Made by a program: the position numbers and the translations under genes
Origin: JBDNIO01 sp041688215
GTDB taxonomy: Bacteria > Pseudomonadota > Gammaproteobacteria > Nevskiales > Salinisphaeraceae
Length of the DNA stretch: 7,022 nt
Direction of reading: 5' to 3'
NCBI GenBank assembly: GCA_041688215.1
Contig: JBDNIO010000172.1
Span: 1-7,022, forward strand
Part shown: positions 1 through 5,209 of the stretch, piece after piece
Numbering within the stretch: the stretch's first letter is position 1
Layout: each line of letters begins with the position of its first letter
The notes under the pieces: generated by a model
What the model was told of the DNA's origin: nothing
Database searches by the model: none
Seen by the model: only the letters and a program-made list of their open reading frames with translations

Positions 1-240
1 AATTTCCCGCAGCGTCAGGTTTTGGCCCAACGCGCCGCCAGCCAGACAGTCAAGCAGAGAATGGGCCGGGTCGGTTGATACCAGCAAGTACGAGCGTGTG
101 GGATGCTTCGCGGCCAAGTGGAGCGCAGCCGCAGCCGCACAGGTGGTTTTCCCCACCCCGCCCTTGCCGCCAAAAAGAAGCAGGCGCAAGCCCTCGTCGC
201 CAAGGAAACCAGGCAAGGAATGAGCGGTGCTAATCGTCAC
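1..240 (-). CDS. ArsA/GET3-type ATPase, N-terminal part (cut by left window edge)
   Basis: The visible 80 residues carry the signature nucleotide-binding loop of the ArsA/GET3/MinD-like ATPases: the deviant Walker A GGKGGVGKTT at residues 24-33, followed by the STDPAHSL switch at 55-62, which is typical of ArsA/GET3 rather than ParA. Members of this family use ATP-driven dimer changes to move anions (ArsA) or to chaperone hydrophobic tail-anchored proteins (GET3). I chose the GTG start at 238-240 because it overlaps the gvpG stop (GTGA), has a GAGG about 10 bases upstream, and the nearby out-of-frame ATG stops after five codons. The overlap implies translational coupling to gvpG. No arsenic genes are visible, so a role in handling hydrophobic gas-vesicle proteins is a reasonable inference, not shown. 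The rest of the gene lies outside the window. Confidence 0.88.
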   Translation of the reverse strand, partial: MTISTAHSLPGFLGDEGLRLLLFGGKGGVGKTTCAAAAALHLAAKHPTRSYLLVSTDPAHSLLDCLAGGALGQNLTLREI

Positions 241-521
241 GGTTCATGGCCCTCGAATTCATCCATCTGCTCAGTCGCATCCGCTGTACCCTGGTCGCGC
301 TCCCAGATTTCATCGAGCCGGTCAAGCAGCAGCTTCTCTTCAGCCGCAAACTGCTCATCCGTGAGATCCCCGACTTCGAGCTGCATGTAAAGCTCGCTCA
401 GCGCATGGGCGATGTTATCGGCCTCTCCGTCAATTTCCTGCTGCGCCGCTTTGTGGACTTCCTTGAACATCCAAAACAGGCCGTTGAACGGCGCGAGCAG
501 AATGTTATCGACGAGTAACAT
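237..521 (-). CDS. gvpG: Gas vesicle protein GvpG
   Basis: A 94-residue acidic protein with the GvpG family pattern: an N-terminal hydrophobic stretch (LLAPFNGLFWMFKEV, residues 8-22) followed by a charged helical region ending in LLDRLDEIWERD near residue 75. GvpG is a small accessory protein required for gas-vesicle assembly in several clusters; its exact role is not settled. Its length is in the usual range of about 80-95 residues. The ATG at 519-521 lies inside the end of the upstream gvpF-family gene (17-bp overlap), and its own stop overlaps the ATPase start, so three genes are translationally chained. The Asp/Glu-rich tail (after residue 77) is less conserved in the family. The gvpF-gvpG order is common in other clusters. 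Confidence 0.9.
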   Translation of the reverse strand: MLLVDNILLAPFNGLFWMFKEVHKAAQQEIDGEADNIAHALSELYMQLEVGDLTDEQFAAEEKLLLDRLDEIWERDQGTADATEQMDEFEGHEP

Positions 522-1287
522 GGCCGCGCTTCATATTGATCTCGATATGGACGAAATTGTGCGGGGCCCAAGGACCGGTGAAATCGAAAGCGAAGTTATT
601 GTCGAATTGACCAGCCGCCGCCAACACGGCGTCTTCAAATGCTTTGAGGTCTTCGCGCTTGACCAGGCAGGCTAGATTCATCACCTCCAGATTATTGCGC
701 GGCGGGTTGGATTTGATCTCCACGCAGCGGGTACTCAGCACCGGCAGAACAGTTGCCGTATGGGTCTCCCGCTCCTCGGTCAACAAACGGTCGAACCGAC
801 CTCCCAGCTCGATCTTGGTCCCGCGCTTGGGTTCTTGCAGCCCCCCGTACGCGGCATCACGCGAGTCCCTCAGGTCGCGGTGAGTGTTGACTAGATATTC
901 GAAAATATTCGGCACATCGAAGCGCACGCGCAGCCCCATCTCTACCTTTCCCCTCAGGCTGTAGAGTTGTTCGACGAGGAGCGCGCGGTTCTTGGAAAGA
1001 AGAAACTCCACCGCCTGGTGGCGGTCGGCAATAGTGCCAAAAGCCACCGGCAGTACGGTGCTCTCCTGCATTAGCAGTTTAATCACGCCATTGTGAGAAG
1101 CCAAGTTGGCGCGCTCGGGGCGCACGCGTTTAGCTGCAATGCCACTGACCACTGCTGCAACCGGGCCTTTGATGATCGTTGTCACGAGCGCGCCGTTGAT
1201 TCCGATATTTCCCCATTTGCCGGCTTGGCTGGCATCGGTAATGGCGTACAAGTACCGCTGTGGTGTGGGCGGTTTAACGATGTTCAT
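505..1287 (-). CDS. gvpF: GvpF/GvpL-family gas vesicle protein
   Basis: This 260-residue protein matches the GvpL/GvpF family. It opens with RYLYAITD (residues 11-18), contains the family core VLPVAFGTIADRHQAVEFLL (78-97), and ends with the diagnostic FTGPWAPHNFVHIEI segment (236-250). GvpF binds GvpA and acts at an early stage of gas-vesicle assembly, possibly as a minor shell-associated component. GvpF and GvpL are homologous and hard to separate by eye; I use gvpF because gvpG follows directly. The ATG at 1285-1287 is preceded by AGGAAG with suitable spacing. A long charged stretch, RDLRDSRDAAYGGLQEPKRG, sits mid-protein between the two alpha/beta halves. No frameshift or missing segment is apparent. 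Confidence 0.9.
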   Translation of the reverse strand: MNIVKPPTPQRYLYAITDASQAGKWGNIGINGALVTTIIKGPVAAVVSGIAAKRVRPERANLASHNGVIKLLMQESTVLPVAFGTIADRHQAVEFLLSKNRALLVEQLYSLRGKVEMGLRVRFDVPNIFEYLVNTHRDLRDSRDAAYGGLQEPKRGTKIELGGRFDRLLTEERETHTATVLPVLSTRCVEIKSNPPRNNLEVMNLACLVKREDLKAFEDAVLAAAGQFDNNFAFDFTGPWAPHNFVHIEINMKRGHVTRR

Positions 1288-1418
1288 GTCGGAAACTTCC
1301 TAAGCTTGTATGGCTCAACTCGTACTTTTTTCGATGCTGGTCTGGGCACGCTCCTCGCCCGCAAAATCGTCGTAGGCTTCATCAAGGCCCATGCTGTGCC
1401 CGCAAGCCAGACGCTCAT
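1284..1418 (-). CDS. Possible small ORF between gvpO and gvpF (44 aa)
   Basis: A 44-codon ORF fills the gap between the gvpO-like gene and gvpF. Its ATG (1416-1418) lies three bases after the gvpO stop, with a strong GGAGGAG Shine-Dalgarno at 1424-1430, and its TGA overlaps the gvpF ATG as ATGA. That geometry is what a coupled operon gene would show. The peptide starts MSVWLAGTAW and has a strongly basic C-terminal half (KKVRVEPYKLRK). However, its composition is unlike the neighbouring proteins, and another frame of the same DNA (1315-1464) gives a more gene-like acidic peptide. It could therefore be a translational relay, a small protein, or a remnant. I recognise no family. Confidence 0.3.
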   Translation of the reverse strand: MSVWLAGTAWALMKPTTILRARSVPRPASKKVRVEPYKLRKFPT

Positions 1419-1420
1419 GG

Positions 1421-1786
1421 TCACTCCTCCACCGTTCTCTCCTCCACCAAGCCTCGCAGGCCATAGGCGACGATGCTGAGCCCACCGTCTACCCTAACCA
1501 GGTATGCTTTGCAGTCGAACACTACCTTCTGTAGCGGTAATGCTAAAGCCCGTATGGATTCATTCGGCACGTAGACATCCGCTTCCGCCTCCCAGGTTCC
1601 CGTCTCGGCATCAAGCTGGACCAGCTTTGTCACCCGCACCTCCCGCACATCCGGCTGCTGCATCAAGAACTCGTAGACCGCCTGTTGAACCTCTCCGATG
1701 CGCGGCGTGCGGCCTTCCGATTGAGATTCACCTGTACGCTGTTGTACCGGTTGCGCCATGGTGACGCTATCAAGAATTTTCGTCAT
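1421..1786 (-). CDS. gvpO: GvpO-like gas vesicle protein
   Basis: This 121-residue protein has a variable Gln/Ser-rich N-terminus, a helix (RIGEVQQAVYEFLMQ), then a beta-rich half with ETGTWEAEADVYVP, CKAYLVRVDGG and IVAYGLRGLVEE. The W-x-(A/V)-E strand and the Y-x-V-x-(L/V)-D-G-x-G-x-x-x-x-Y pattern near the C-terminus resemble GvpO of haloarchaea and actinobacteria, a protein of similar size needed for vesicle formation. The resemblance is moderate, so the name is tentative. The start at 1784-1786 is chosen because AAGGAGGAAG (1795-1804) precedes it at normal spacing; an in-frame ATG eight codons upstream would place that site inside the gene. The 60-bp gap to the preceding zinc-ribbon gene contains a short GGGTAAAT tandem repeat. 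Confidence 0.58.
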   Translation of the reverse strand: MTKILDSVTMAQPVQQRTGESQSEGRTPRIGEVQQAVYEFLMQQPDVREVRVTKLVQLDAETGTWEAEADVYVPNESIRALALPLQKVVFDCKAYLVRVDGGLSIVAYGLRGLVEERTVEE

Positions 1787-1805
1787 GCTGGAAACTTCCT
1801 CCTTG

Positions 1806-1826
1806 CCCATTTACCCATTTACCCAC
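1806..1826. repeat. Short tandem repeat of an 8-bp unit
   Basis: The unit CCCATTTA on the plus strand occurs twice in direct succession and is followed by a partial CCCAC copy, in the gap between the second zinc-ribbon gene and the gvpO-like gene. It lies just upstream of the gvpO Shine-Dalgarno. It may simply be replication slippage, and I see no protein motif in it. Confidence 0.5.
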
Positions 1827-1846
1827 TCGGACGATTACTTGAGCGT

Positions 1847-2224
1847 TCAAACAATGCCCTGCCCCTTGCAGGGGGTGCAGTAGAAAACCCCGTCTTTGCC
1901 CGTCCCCCTGCATTTCCCGCAGGTGCCGGCATCCTTGGAGACGGACGCCACTCCATACCCTTTGCACGCCAGACAGCTCATCCCGCCGCCTTCGCGGCCA
2001 GAGCCGCCACACTTCAGGCAGGTCACCACGGGCGGGGTCATCGTGAGCTTGCCACTGGCGCCGCAGACGGGACAGCGGCTTAAATTACCATACTTCGGGT
2101 CCACGCCGCTGCCGCGACAGTAGGCGCAGGGGACCGAGTCCACGAAGCGCTTGTTTCGGGACTTTATCGACTTACTCCCTTGGAGTTGTGCGAACTTGGC
2201 CAAAATTGCCTTGACGTATTCCAT
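1847..2224 (-). CDS. Small zinc-ribbon protein with six DnaJ-type CxxCxGxG motifs (paralogue 1)
   Basis: A 125-residue protein whose last 93 residues are six CxxC motifs of the DnaJ cysteine-rich type: CAYCRGSG (33), CPVCGASG (51), CLKCGGSG (69), CLACKGYG (84), CGKCRGTG (102) and CTPCKGQG (116). In DnaJ four such motifs bind two zinc ions and contact unfolded clients; six would suit three zinc sites. There is no J domain and no C-terminal substrate-binding domain. The protein ends five residues after the last cysteine. The start at 2222-2224 is preferred because it follows the upstream stop by four bases; an in-frame ATG 28 codons upstream would overlap the previous gene deeply and add an unrelated Arg-rich stretch. 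A paralogue sits upstream of gvpN. An assembly-chaperone or thiol/zinc role is an inference. Confidence 0.8.
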   Translation of the reverse strand: MEYVKAILAKFAQLQGSKSIKSRNKRFVDSVPCAYCRGSGVDPKYGNLSRCPVCGASGKLTMTPPVVTCLKCGGSGREGGGMSCLACKGYGVASVSKDAGTCGKCRGTGKDGVFYCTPCKGQGIV

Positions 2225-2228
2225 TTGG

Positions 2229-2486
2229 CTATCTCGCTTTCGCCTGTAGGCCGCGCGCCGCGGGCGGGAGCACACGTAATGAACCGGCCGCACGTCCAAA
2301 ATGCTCACACCACTGCTCGTTGAGCCAGAGGCGCTGCGCCTTTCGCACCATCAGCTTCGCCTCTTCACGGCCAAGTCGCCGTGTGTCATGGAGTGCCGAC
2401 GACACTCCCGTGGCGTGCGGGCACGAGCGGAAACTCTTGACGTTTCGGCTTTGGCGGATATGTTTCATACGCTTGACTGTAAGCAT
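2229..2486 (-). CDS. Small basic protein of unknown function (85 aa)
   Basis: No family recognised. The 85 residues are strongly basic, beginning MLTVKRMKHIRQSRN, with a central charged helix-like stretch (DTRRLGREEAKLMVRKAQR, about residues 34-52), then WLNEQWCEHFG and an Arg/Ala-rich tail. The start at 2484-2486 is supported by an AAAAGGAG Shine-Dalgarno at good spacing. The gene ends four bases before the zinc-ribbon gene and begins 17 bases after the preceding small gene, so it is operon-embedded. The Ala/Arg-rich C-terminus (AARGLQAKAR) could be a frame-changed tail of a shorter ancestral protein, but the sequence alone does not prove this. A nucleic-acid-binding or scaffold role is possible from charge only. 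Confidence 0.55.
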   Translation of the reverse strand: MLTVKRMKHIRQSRNVKSFRSCPHATGVSSALHDTRRLGREEAKLMVRKAQRLWLNEQWCEHFGRAAGSLRVLPPAARGLQAKAR

Positions 2487-2503
2487 CGCGCGCTCCTTTT
2501 AGT

Positions 2504-2830
2504 TTAGTACTTGAACGTGAACCCGCCTTTGGCCCGGCGAGGCGAAGCCTTGCCCTCGAGGGTCGGGGTCTCGCTGAGCTTGCTGCTTCCACCGGCGTTG
2601 CACACTTGCAAGAGATCTTTCGTTTCGGTCTCGATTTCCGCCATGCGTTCGTCAATATCGTCAATGCGGTATTGCGCACCCGCTCTCTCTTTGCCTCGAC
2701 GCACTTTTTCCATCGCCAGTATCGCGAGCTTCATGAATTTCCGTTGCGGGTTACTCGTCTCCGTCACCAAACTCGACGGCGTTAGGATGTCCTGCAATCC
2801 TCTTCGAGGCTTGTTTCGGGGTATGGTCAT
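2504..2830 (-). CDS. Small coiled-coil protein downstream of gvpN (108 aa)
   Basis: No named family recognised. The protein opens with a basic, Pro-containing segment (MTIPRNKPRRGLQDILTP), followed by FMKLAILAMEKVRRGKERA and a charged heptad-like stretch YRIDDIDERMAEIETETKDL (about residues 54-73) that should form an amphipathic or coiled-coil helix. It ends in a disordered Ser/Thr/Gly/Lys linker and the tail GGFTFKY. The ATG at 2828-2830 has a clear AAAGGAG upstream. It lies 36 bases after the gvpN stop and 17 bases before the next gene, so it is co-transcribed with gvpN. The helix-plus-disordered-tail layout would suit an adaptor or a GvpN partner, but that is speculation from position. Confidence 0.75.
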   Translation of the reverse strand: MTIPRNKPRRGLQDILTPSSLVTETSNPQRKFMKLAILAMEKVRRGKERAGAQYRIDDIDERMAEIETETKDLLQVCNAGGSSKLSETPTLEGKASPRRAKGGFTFKY

Positions 2831-2866
2831 GCTTCGCTCCTTTCGCTTCGCAGATGATAATCGCCA

Positions 2867-3862
2867 TCAAGCCTTCTTGCCGACTTTCCGTCCTTTCCGT
2901 CCAGGCCCGCAAACCTTCTGGATCACCTCAACCAGCTTCTGGGGCATGAACGACTCGCCCTCATGGGTGACCTTGATCGTCTCCACATCGATAAGCATAT
3001 CCCGGGTGACCCACTGAAAGACAGGGTCATTCCACCGGGCATGCGCCCCGCGCAGAACGAGGATCCGCGCAATCGCGATACAGGCCCGGATCGTCGGGCG
3101 TTCGTTCTTCACGCCGACGCCGCGCAGCTCCCTCACGATATCCACGATGGCTTCGGCGTCCGGCTTTCCAATGCCCGACTTGGCTATCGTGATCCGTATC
3201 TCCGTCTCTCGATCGTAGTGGCCCATCCTGATGGTGATCAGCCGGTCCATCAGGGCGTCCTGGAGCTTGTGAGTGCCCGCGTACTCCTCCGGATTCGACG
3301 TAAAGATGGCCCGGAATTCCGGGTGCACCTCCATGTACCCCTCCCCAGAGGTGCGGAGCTTTGGCATGTTGAGGATTTTTTCCGACAGGATGCTCAAGAG
3401 CACGTTATTCGCCTCCGGACGCGAACGGGTGAACTCGTCGTAGATCATGGTATCCCCGTTTTGGCAGGCGGTGGTGAGCCGGTTGTCCACCCACTGGCTC
3501 TGCACATCCTCTTCGACCTTCAGCACGGAATGGATGAAGTTGTCGACCAGTTTACGCTTTCGGTAGCCGGCCTCACGGCCAATCAGGTCGGAACTCCCGA
3601 ACTCATCATCCCCATGGATGAGGCTGACCGGTCGACCAAGCTTCGCGGCGAGGTGGAACGCCAGTGTCGTCTTCCCCGTTCCCGCCGGGCCGGCAAAGTG
3701 AACCGCATACCCCGCCTCCAGATAGGCCAAGGCGTGCTCAGCCAGATTCTGGACGTATGGCGTTAAGACGAATTCCTCGCTGGCCTCGGGCAGGATGGTA
3801 TCGTCACTTGTCTGGACCCTCACGGTCTCCGTCGGCATCTCTCTCAACATATTCTCCTTCAT
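2867..3862 (-). CDS. gvpN: GvpN, AAA+ ATPase for gas vesicle formation
   Basis: A 331-residue MoxR-type AAA+ ATPase with the GvpN layout: Walker A GPAGTGKT at residues 58-65, the LIHGDDEFGSSDLIG segment (81-95) characteristic of GvpN, Walker B TMIYDEF (138-144), a TRSRPEANNVLLSIL helix, and sensor-1 FTSNPEEYAG (187-196). GvpN is an ATPase needed for vesicles to widen into cylinders, and acts together with GvpC in some systems. The start at 3860-3862 has AAAGGA upstream; an internal ATG four codons later has an AAGGAG only three bases away and is less likely. The C-terminal tail is Gly/Lys/Arg-rich (PGRKGRKVGKKA). All key catalytic motifs are present. Length agrees with the family's usual range of about 300-350. 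Confidence 0.96.
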   Translation of the reverse strand: MKENMLREMPTETVRVQTSDDTILPEASEEFVLTPYVQNLAEHALAYLEAGYAVHFAGPAGTGKTTLAFHLAAKLGRPVSLIHGDDEFGSSDLIGREAGYRKRKLVDNFIHSVLKVEEDVQSQWVDNRLTTACQNGDTMIYDEFTRSRPEANNVLLSILSEKILNMPKLRTSGEGYMEVHPEFRAIFTSNPEEYAGTHKLQDALMDRLITIRMGHYDRETEIRITIAKSGIGKPDAEAIVDIVRELRGVGVKNERPTIRACIAIARILVLRGAHARWNDPVFQWVTRDMLIDVETIKVTHEGESFMPQKLVEVIQKVCGPGRKGRKVGKKA

Positions 3863-3946
3863 GCTTGTCCTTTCATTTTGTTAGTGGCTTCGCATATCTG
3901 GCGGCAAAATCGCTTGCCTTCTATTTGTTGTACTTCATATTGGCTC
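3863..3946 (-). other. Intergenic gap upstream of gvpN, Shine-Dalgarno only
   Basis: These 84 bases are the longest non-coding gap between gvpA-operon genes apart from the gvpA-gvpC spacer. The only assignable element is the AAAGGA in front of the gvpN start. No sigma-54 type GG-N10-GC element and no stable terminator is visible. The gap was about 25 bp longer before the 20-bp duplication shifted the stop codon of the preceding gene. Confidence 0.4.
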
Positions 3947-4336
3947 TTAACCCCTTTCGCCTTCGCATTGCTCATTCCGCAGAGACCCTTCCCCGGCCAC
4001 AGAGACCCTTCCCCGGCCACGACACGTCAGACAGTCCATCGCCGGAGCCGAGGTATCGTCGCCCGTGCCCTGGCACTCCGGGCAGACCATCGTGGGCCCG
4101 GCCAGTGCGGGAATCACCCCTGCGCCGCGGCAGACCGTGCAGGTAAGAGTTTTGATCGCCCCGCTGCCCTGACAGTGTGCGCACCGCACGTAGGGAACCT
4201 GCACCTGCACGACCTTTCTTCCCGAGCAGACGCAACACGTGGAAAGAGAGGACATGATCCCGAAGGGGTCCTTTCCCTTGCCTCGACAAAAAGCGCAGCG
4301 AACATGTTCCATCGTGACTGCAAGTTCATTTTTCAT
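3947..4336 (-). CDS. Small zinc-ribbon protein with six DnaJ-type CxxC motifs (paralogue 2, altered C-terminus)
   Basis: A 129-residue protein with six DnaJ-like motifs at residues 14 (CAFCRGKG), 34 (CCVCSGRK), 52 (CAHCQGSG), 66 (CTVCRGAG), 85 (CPECQGTG) and 102 (CLTCRGRG). It is a clear paralogue of the product of 1847-2224, sharing spacing and the CA(Y/F)CRG-x-G-x-DP opening; the second motif has lost its glycines. No J domain is present. The start at 4334-4336 is chosen because GAGGTGGTG precedes it; a TTG ten codons upstream is possible. A perfect 20-bp tandem duplication inside the end of the gene (3981-4020) changes the frame, replacing a short RVSAE ending with a 17-residue novel tail. 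The zinc core is intact, so the gene is probably functional. Confidence 0.8.
   Translation of the reverse strand: MKNELAVTMEHVRCAFCRGKGKDPFGIMSSLSTCCVCSGRKVVQVQVPYVRCAHCQGSGAIKTLTCTVCRGAGVIPALAGPTMVCPECQGTGDDTSAPAMDCLTCRGRGRVSVAGEGSLRNEQCEGERG
3981..4020. repeat. Perfect 20-bp tandem duplication
   Basis: Bases 3981-4000 and 4001-4020 are identical (unit begins AGAGACCC and ends CCGGCCAC on the plus strand). The unit length is not a multiple of three, so it shifts the reading frame of the zinc-ribbon gene that contains it. The absence of any mismatch suggests a recent event. Confidence 0.97.
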
Positions 4337-4385
4337 CACCACCTCAAGACTTACCTGACGTTGCAAGGTCGCCTAACGACATCGA

Positions 4386-4691
4386 TCATTTCTTTGGTTT
4401 CCCTCTTTTCTTCGCGGCGGTACGCTCCGCTTTTTCCGAGGCTCTTTGTGCCGCTTCCTTCGCGGCGGTACGCTCCGCTTCTTCCGAGGCTCTTTGTGCC
4501 GCTTTTTCCGAGGCTCTAACCTGCGCCTGTGTGGGCCCAAACCAGGCCACATGGGCGGCCCGGTTCTCGTCCACGAAACTCTTTCTGAGGCCGGCGACCG
4601 TTTGCCTCAGGTTGGTAACGAACTCCATGCGGTCGCGGTGCCCAACTTGTATCTCCTCGCGCAGTCTCCCCAAATCCTCAACTCGACTCAT
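4386..4691 (-). CDS. GvpC-like protein with Ala/Glu/Lys repeat tail (101 aa)
   Basis: The first 53 residues, with LGRLREEIQVGHRDR, MEFVTNLRQTVAGLRKSF and the AAHVAWFGP block, closely parallel the neighbouring GvpC-like protein (AAHAAWCGP), so the two are paralogues. The amphipathic helical pattern, size and position right after gvpA resemble GvpC, the outer helical protein that binds along GvpA ribs and stiffens the vesicle. Sequence similarity to named GvpC is not close, so the call rests on pattern and context. The C-terminal half is a low-complexity helix with two copies of a 16-residue Ala/Arg/Glu unit (AAQRASE..AERTAAK), ending KKRGKPKK. The ATG at 4689-4691 has an excellent GGAGGAAG site upstream. 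A 50-bp gap separates it from its paralogue. Confidence 0.68.
   Translation of the reverse strand: MSRVEDLGRLREEIQVGHRDRMEFVTNLRQTVAGLRKSFVDENRAAHVAWFGPTQAQVRASEKAAQRASEEAERTAAKEAAQRASEKAERTAAKKRGKPKK
4411..4506. repeat. Two tandem 48-bp units inside the GvpC-like gene
   Basis: Units 4411-4458 and 4459-4506 differ at only about three bases. They encode two copies of a 16-residue Ala/Glu/Arg-rich helix segment, and a further partial copy follows to about 4517. Being a multiple of three, the unit can expand or contract without breaking the frame. Confidence 0.9.
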
Positions 4692-4741
4692 GCTCTTCCT
4701 CCAGTGACACCTTTACCCGGGTGCTGATTCTGTTTCCTGTT

Positions 4742-5101
4742 TTATTCAGCTTGGCTGACCCAGTTTTTGCCACGCTTGACGGACTGAGCCGGGCCACACC
4801 AGGCAGCATGGGCGGCCGTGTTTTGAGCCTGATTTTCTTTTCTCAGCTTGGCGACCGTTCGCCCCAGGTCGGCGACGAACACAATGCGCTCTTTGTGCTG
4901 ATCATTCGCCTCGCGCTTCCGCCTCGCCTCGTTCGCCGCGAGAGTGTCCAGGACGTTGTGCCGCCGTTTCTTGTTCCCTGCCTGATTTGCTTTTCTCAGC
5001 TCGGTGACCCTGCGCGTTATGCCGGTAACGAACTCCACGCGCTCGTGGTGTCCAGTTTGTGTCTCCTCACGCAGTCGCGCCAAATCATTTGCTCTACTCA
5101 T
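4742..5101 (-). CDS. gvpC: GvpC-like protein with internal 51-residue repeat (119 aa)
   Basis: First gene after gvpA, the usual place of gvpC. Two segments align at a fixed 51-residue offset: residues 18-43 (H..ERVEFV....R.V..LRKANQAGN) and 69-94 (H..ERIVFV....R.V..LRKENQAQN), sharing H, E, R, F, V, R, V, L, R, K, N, Q, A and N. Such amphipathic repeats fit GvpC, whose 33-residue-type repeats bind GvpA ribs and strengthen the shell. The repeat here is a different sequence from the cyanobacterial one, so homology is uncertain. The AAHAAWCGPAQ block (97-107) is shared with the downstream paralogue. The start at 5099-5101 has GGGAG upstream at slightly long spacing. The protein is highly charged with no membrane segment or signal peptide. 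Confidence 0.68.
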   Translation of the reverse strand: MSRANDLARLREETQTGHHERVEFVTGITRRVTELRKANQAGNKKRRHNVLDTLAANEARRKREANDQHKERIVFVADLGRTVAKLRKENQAQNTAAHAAWCGPAQSVKRGKNWVSQAE

Positions 5102-5156
5102 GACAAAACACTCCCATTTTTCCGTATCCAGATTTTGATGCTCATAAATTACCCAA

Positions 5157-5185
5157 CCGGGAGAGAACTCAAGTCCCTCTCTCGG
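5157..5185 (-). terminator. Hairpin between gvpA and the GvpC-like genes (putative attenuator)
   Basis: On the transcribed strand CCGAGAGAG and CTCTCCCGG form a 9-bp stem with one mismatch and an 11-base loop, 24 bases after the gvpA stop. There is no clean U-tract, so it is more likely a partial terminator or 3' stabiliser than a full Rho-independent terminator. In cyanobacteria gvpA transcripts often end near such structures, giving excess gvpA message over gvpC. Confidence 0.45.
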
Positions 5186-5209
5186 CCGGGCAACTGTCAG
5201 AGAACGACT

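Noticed and set aside
15..203. 62-codon minus-strand ORF at the left edge
   Set aside because: Wrong frame of the ArsA/GET3-like gene, which has the GGKGGVGKTT and STDPAHSL motifs.
2225..2308. 28-codon N-terminal extension of zinc-ribbon paralogue 1
   Set aside because: It overlaps the end of the preceding gene by 80 bases and is Arg-rich without similarity to the paralogue; the ATG four bases after the upstream stop fits better.
2963..3766. 267-codon ORF on the plus strand
   Set aside because: It lies antisense inside gvpN, whose Walker A, Walker B and sensor motifs are clear; it has no recognisable domains and its length is explained by GC-rich codon shadowing.
3878..4519. 213-codon plus-strand ORF
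   Set aside because: Antisense to the zinc-ribbon and GvpC-like genes; its repeats (RRYAPL, RLFVPL) are the reverse reading of the 48-bp coding repeat.
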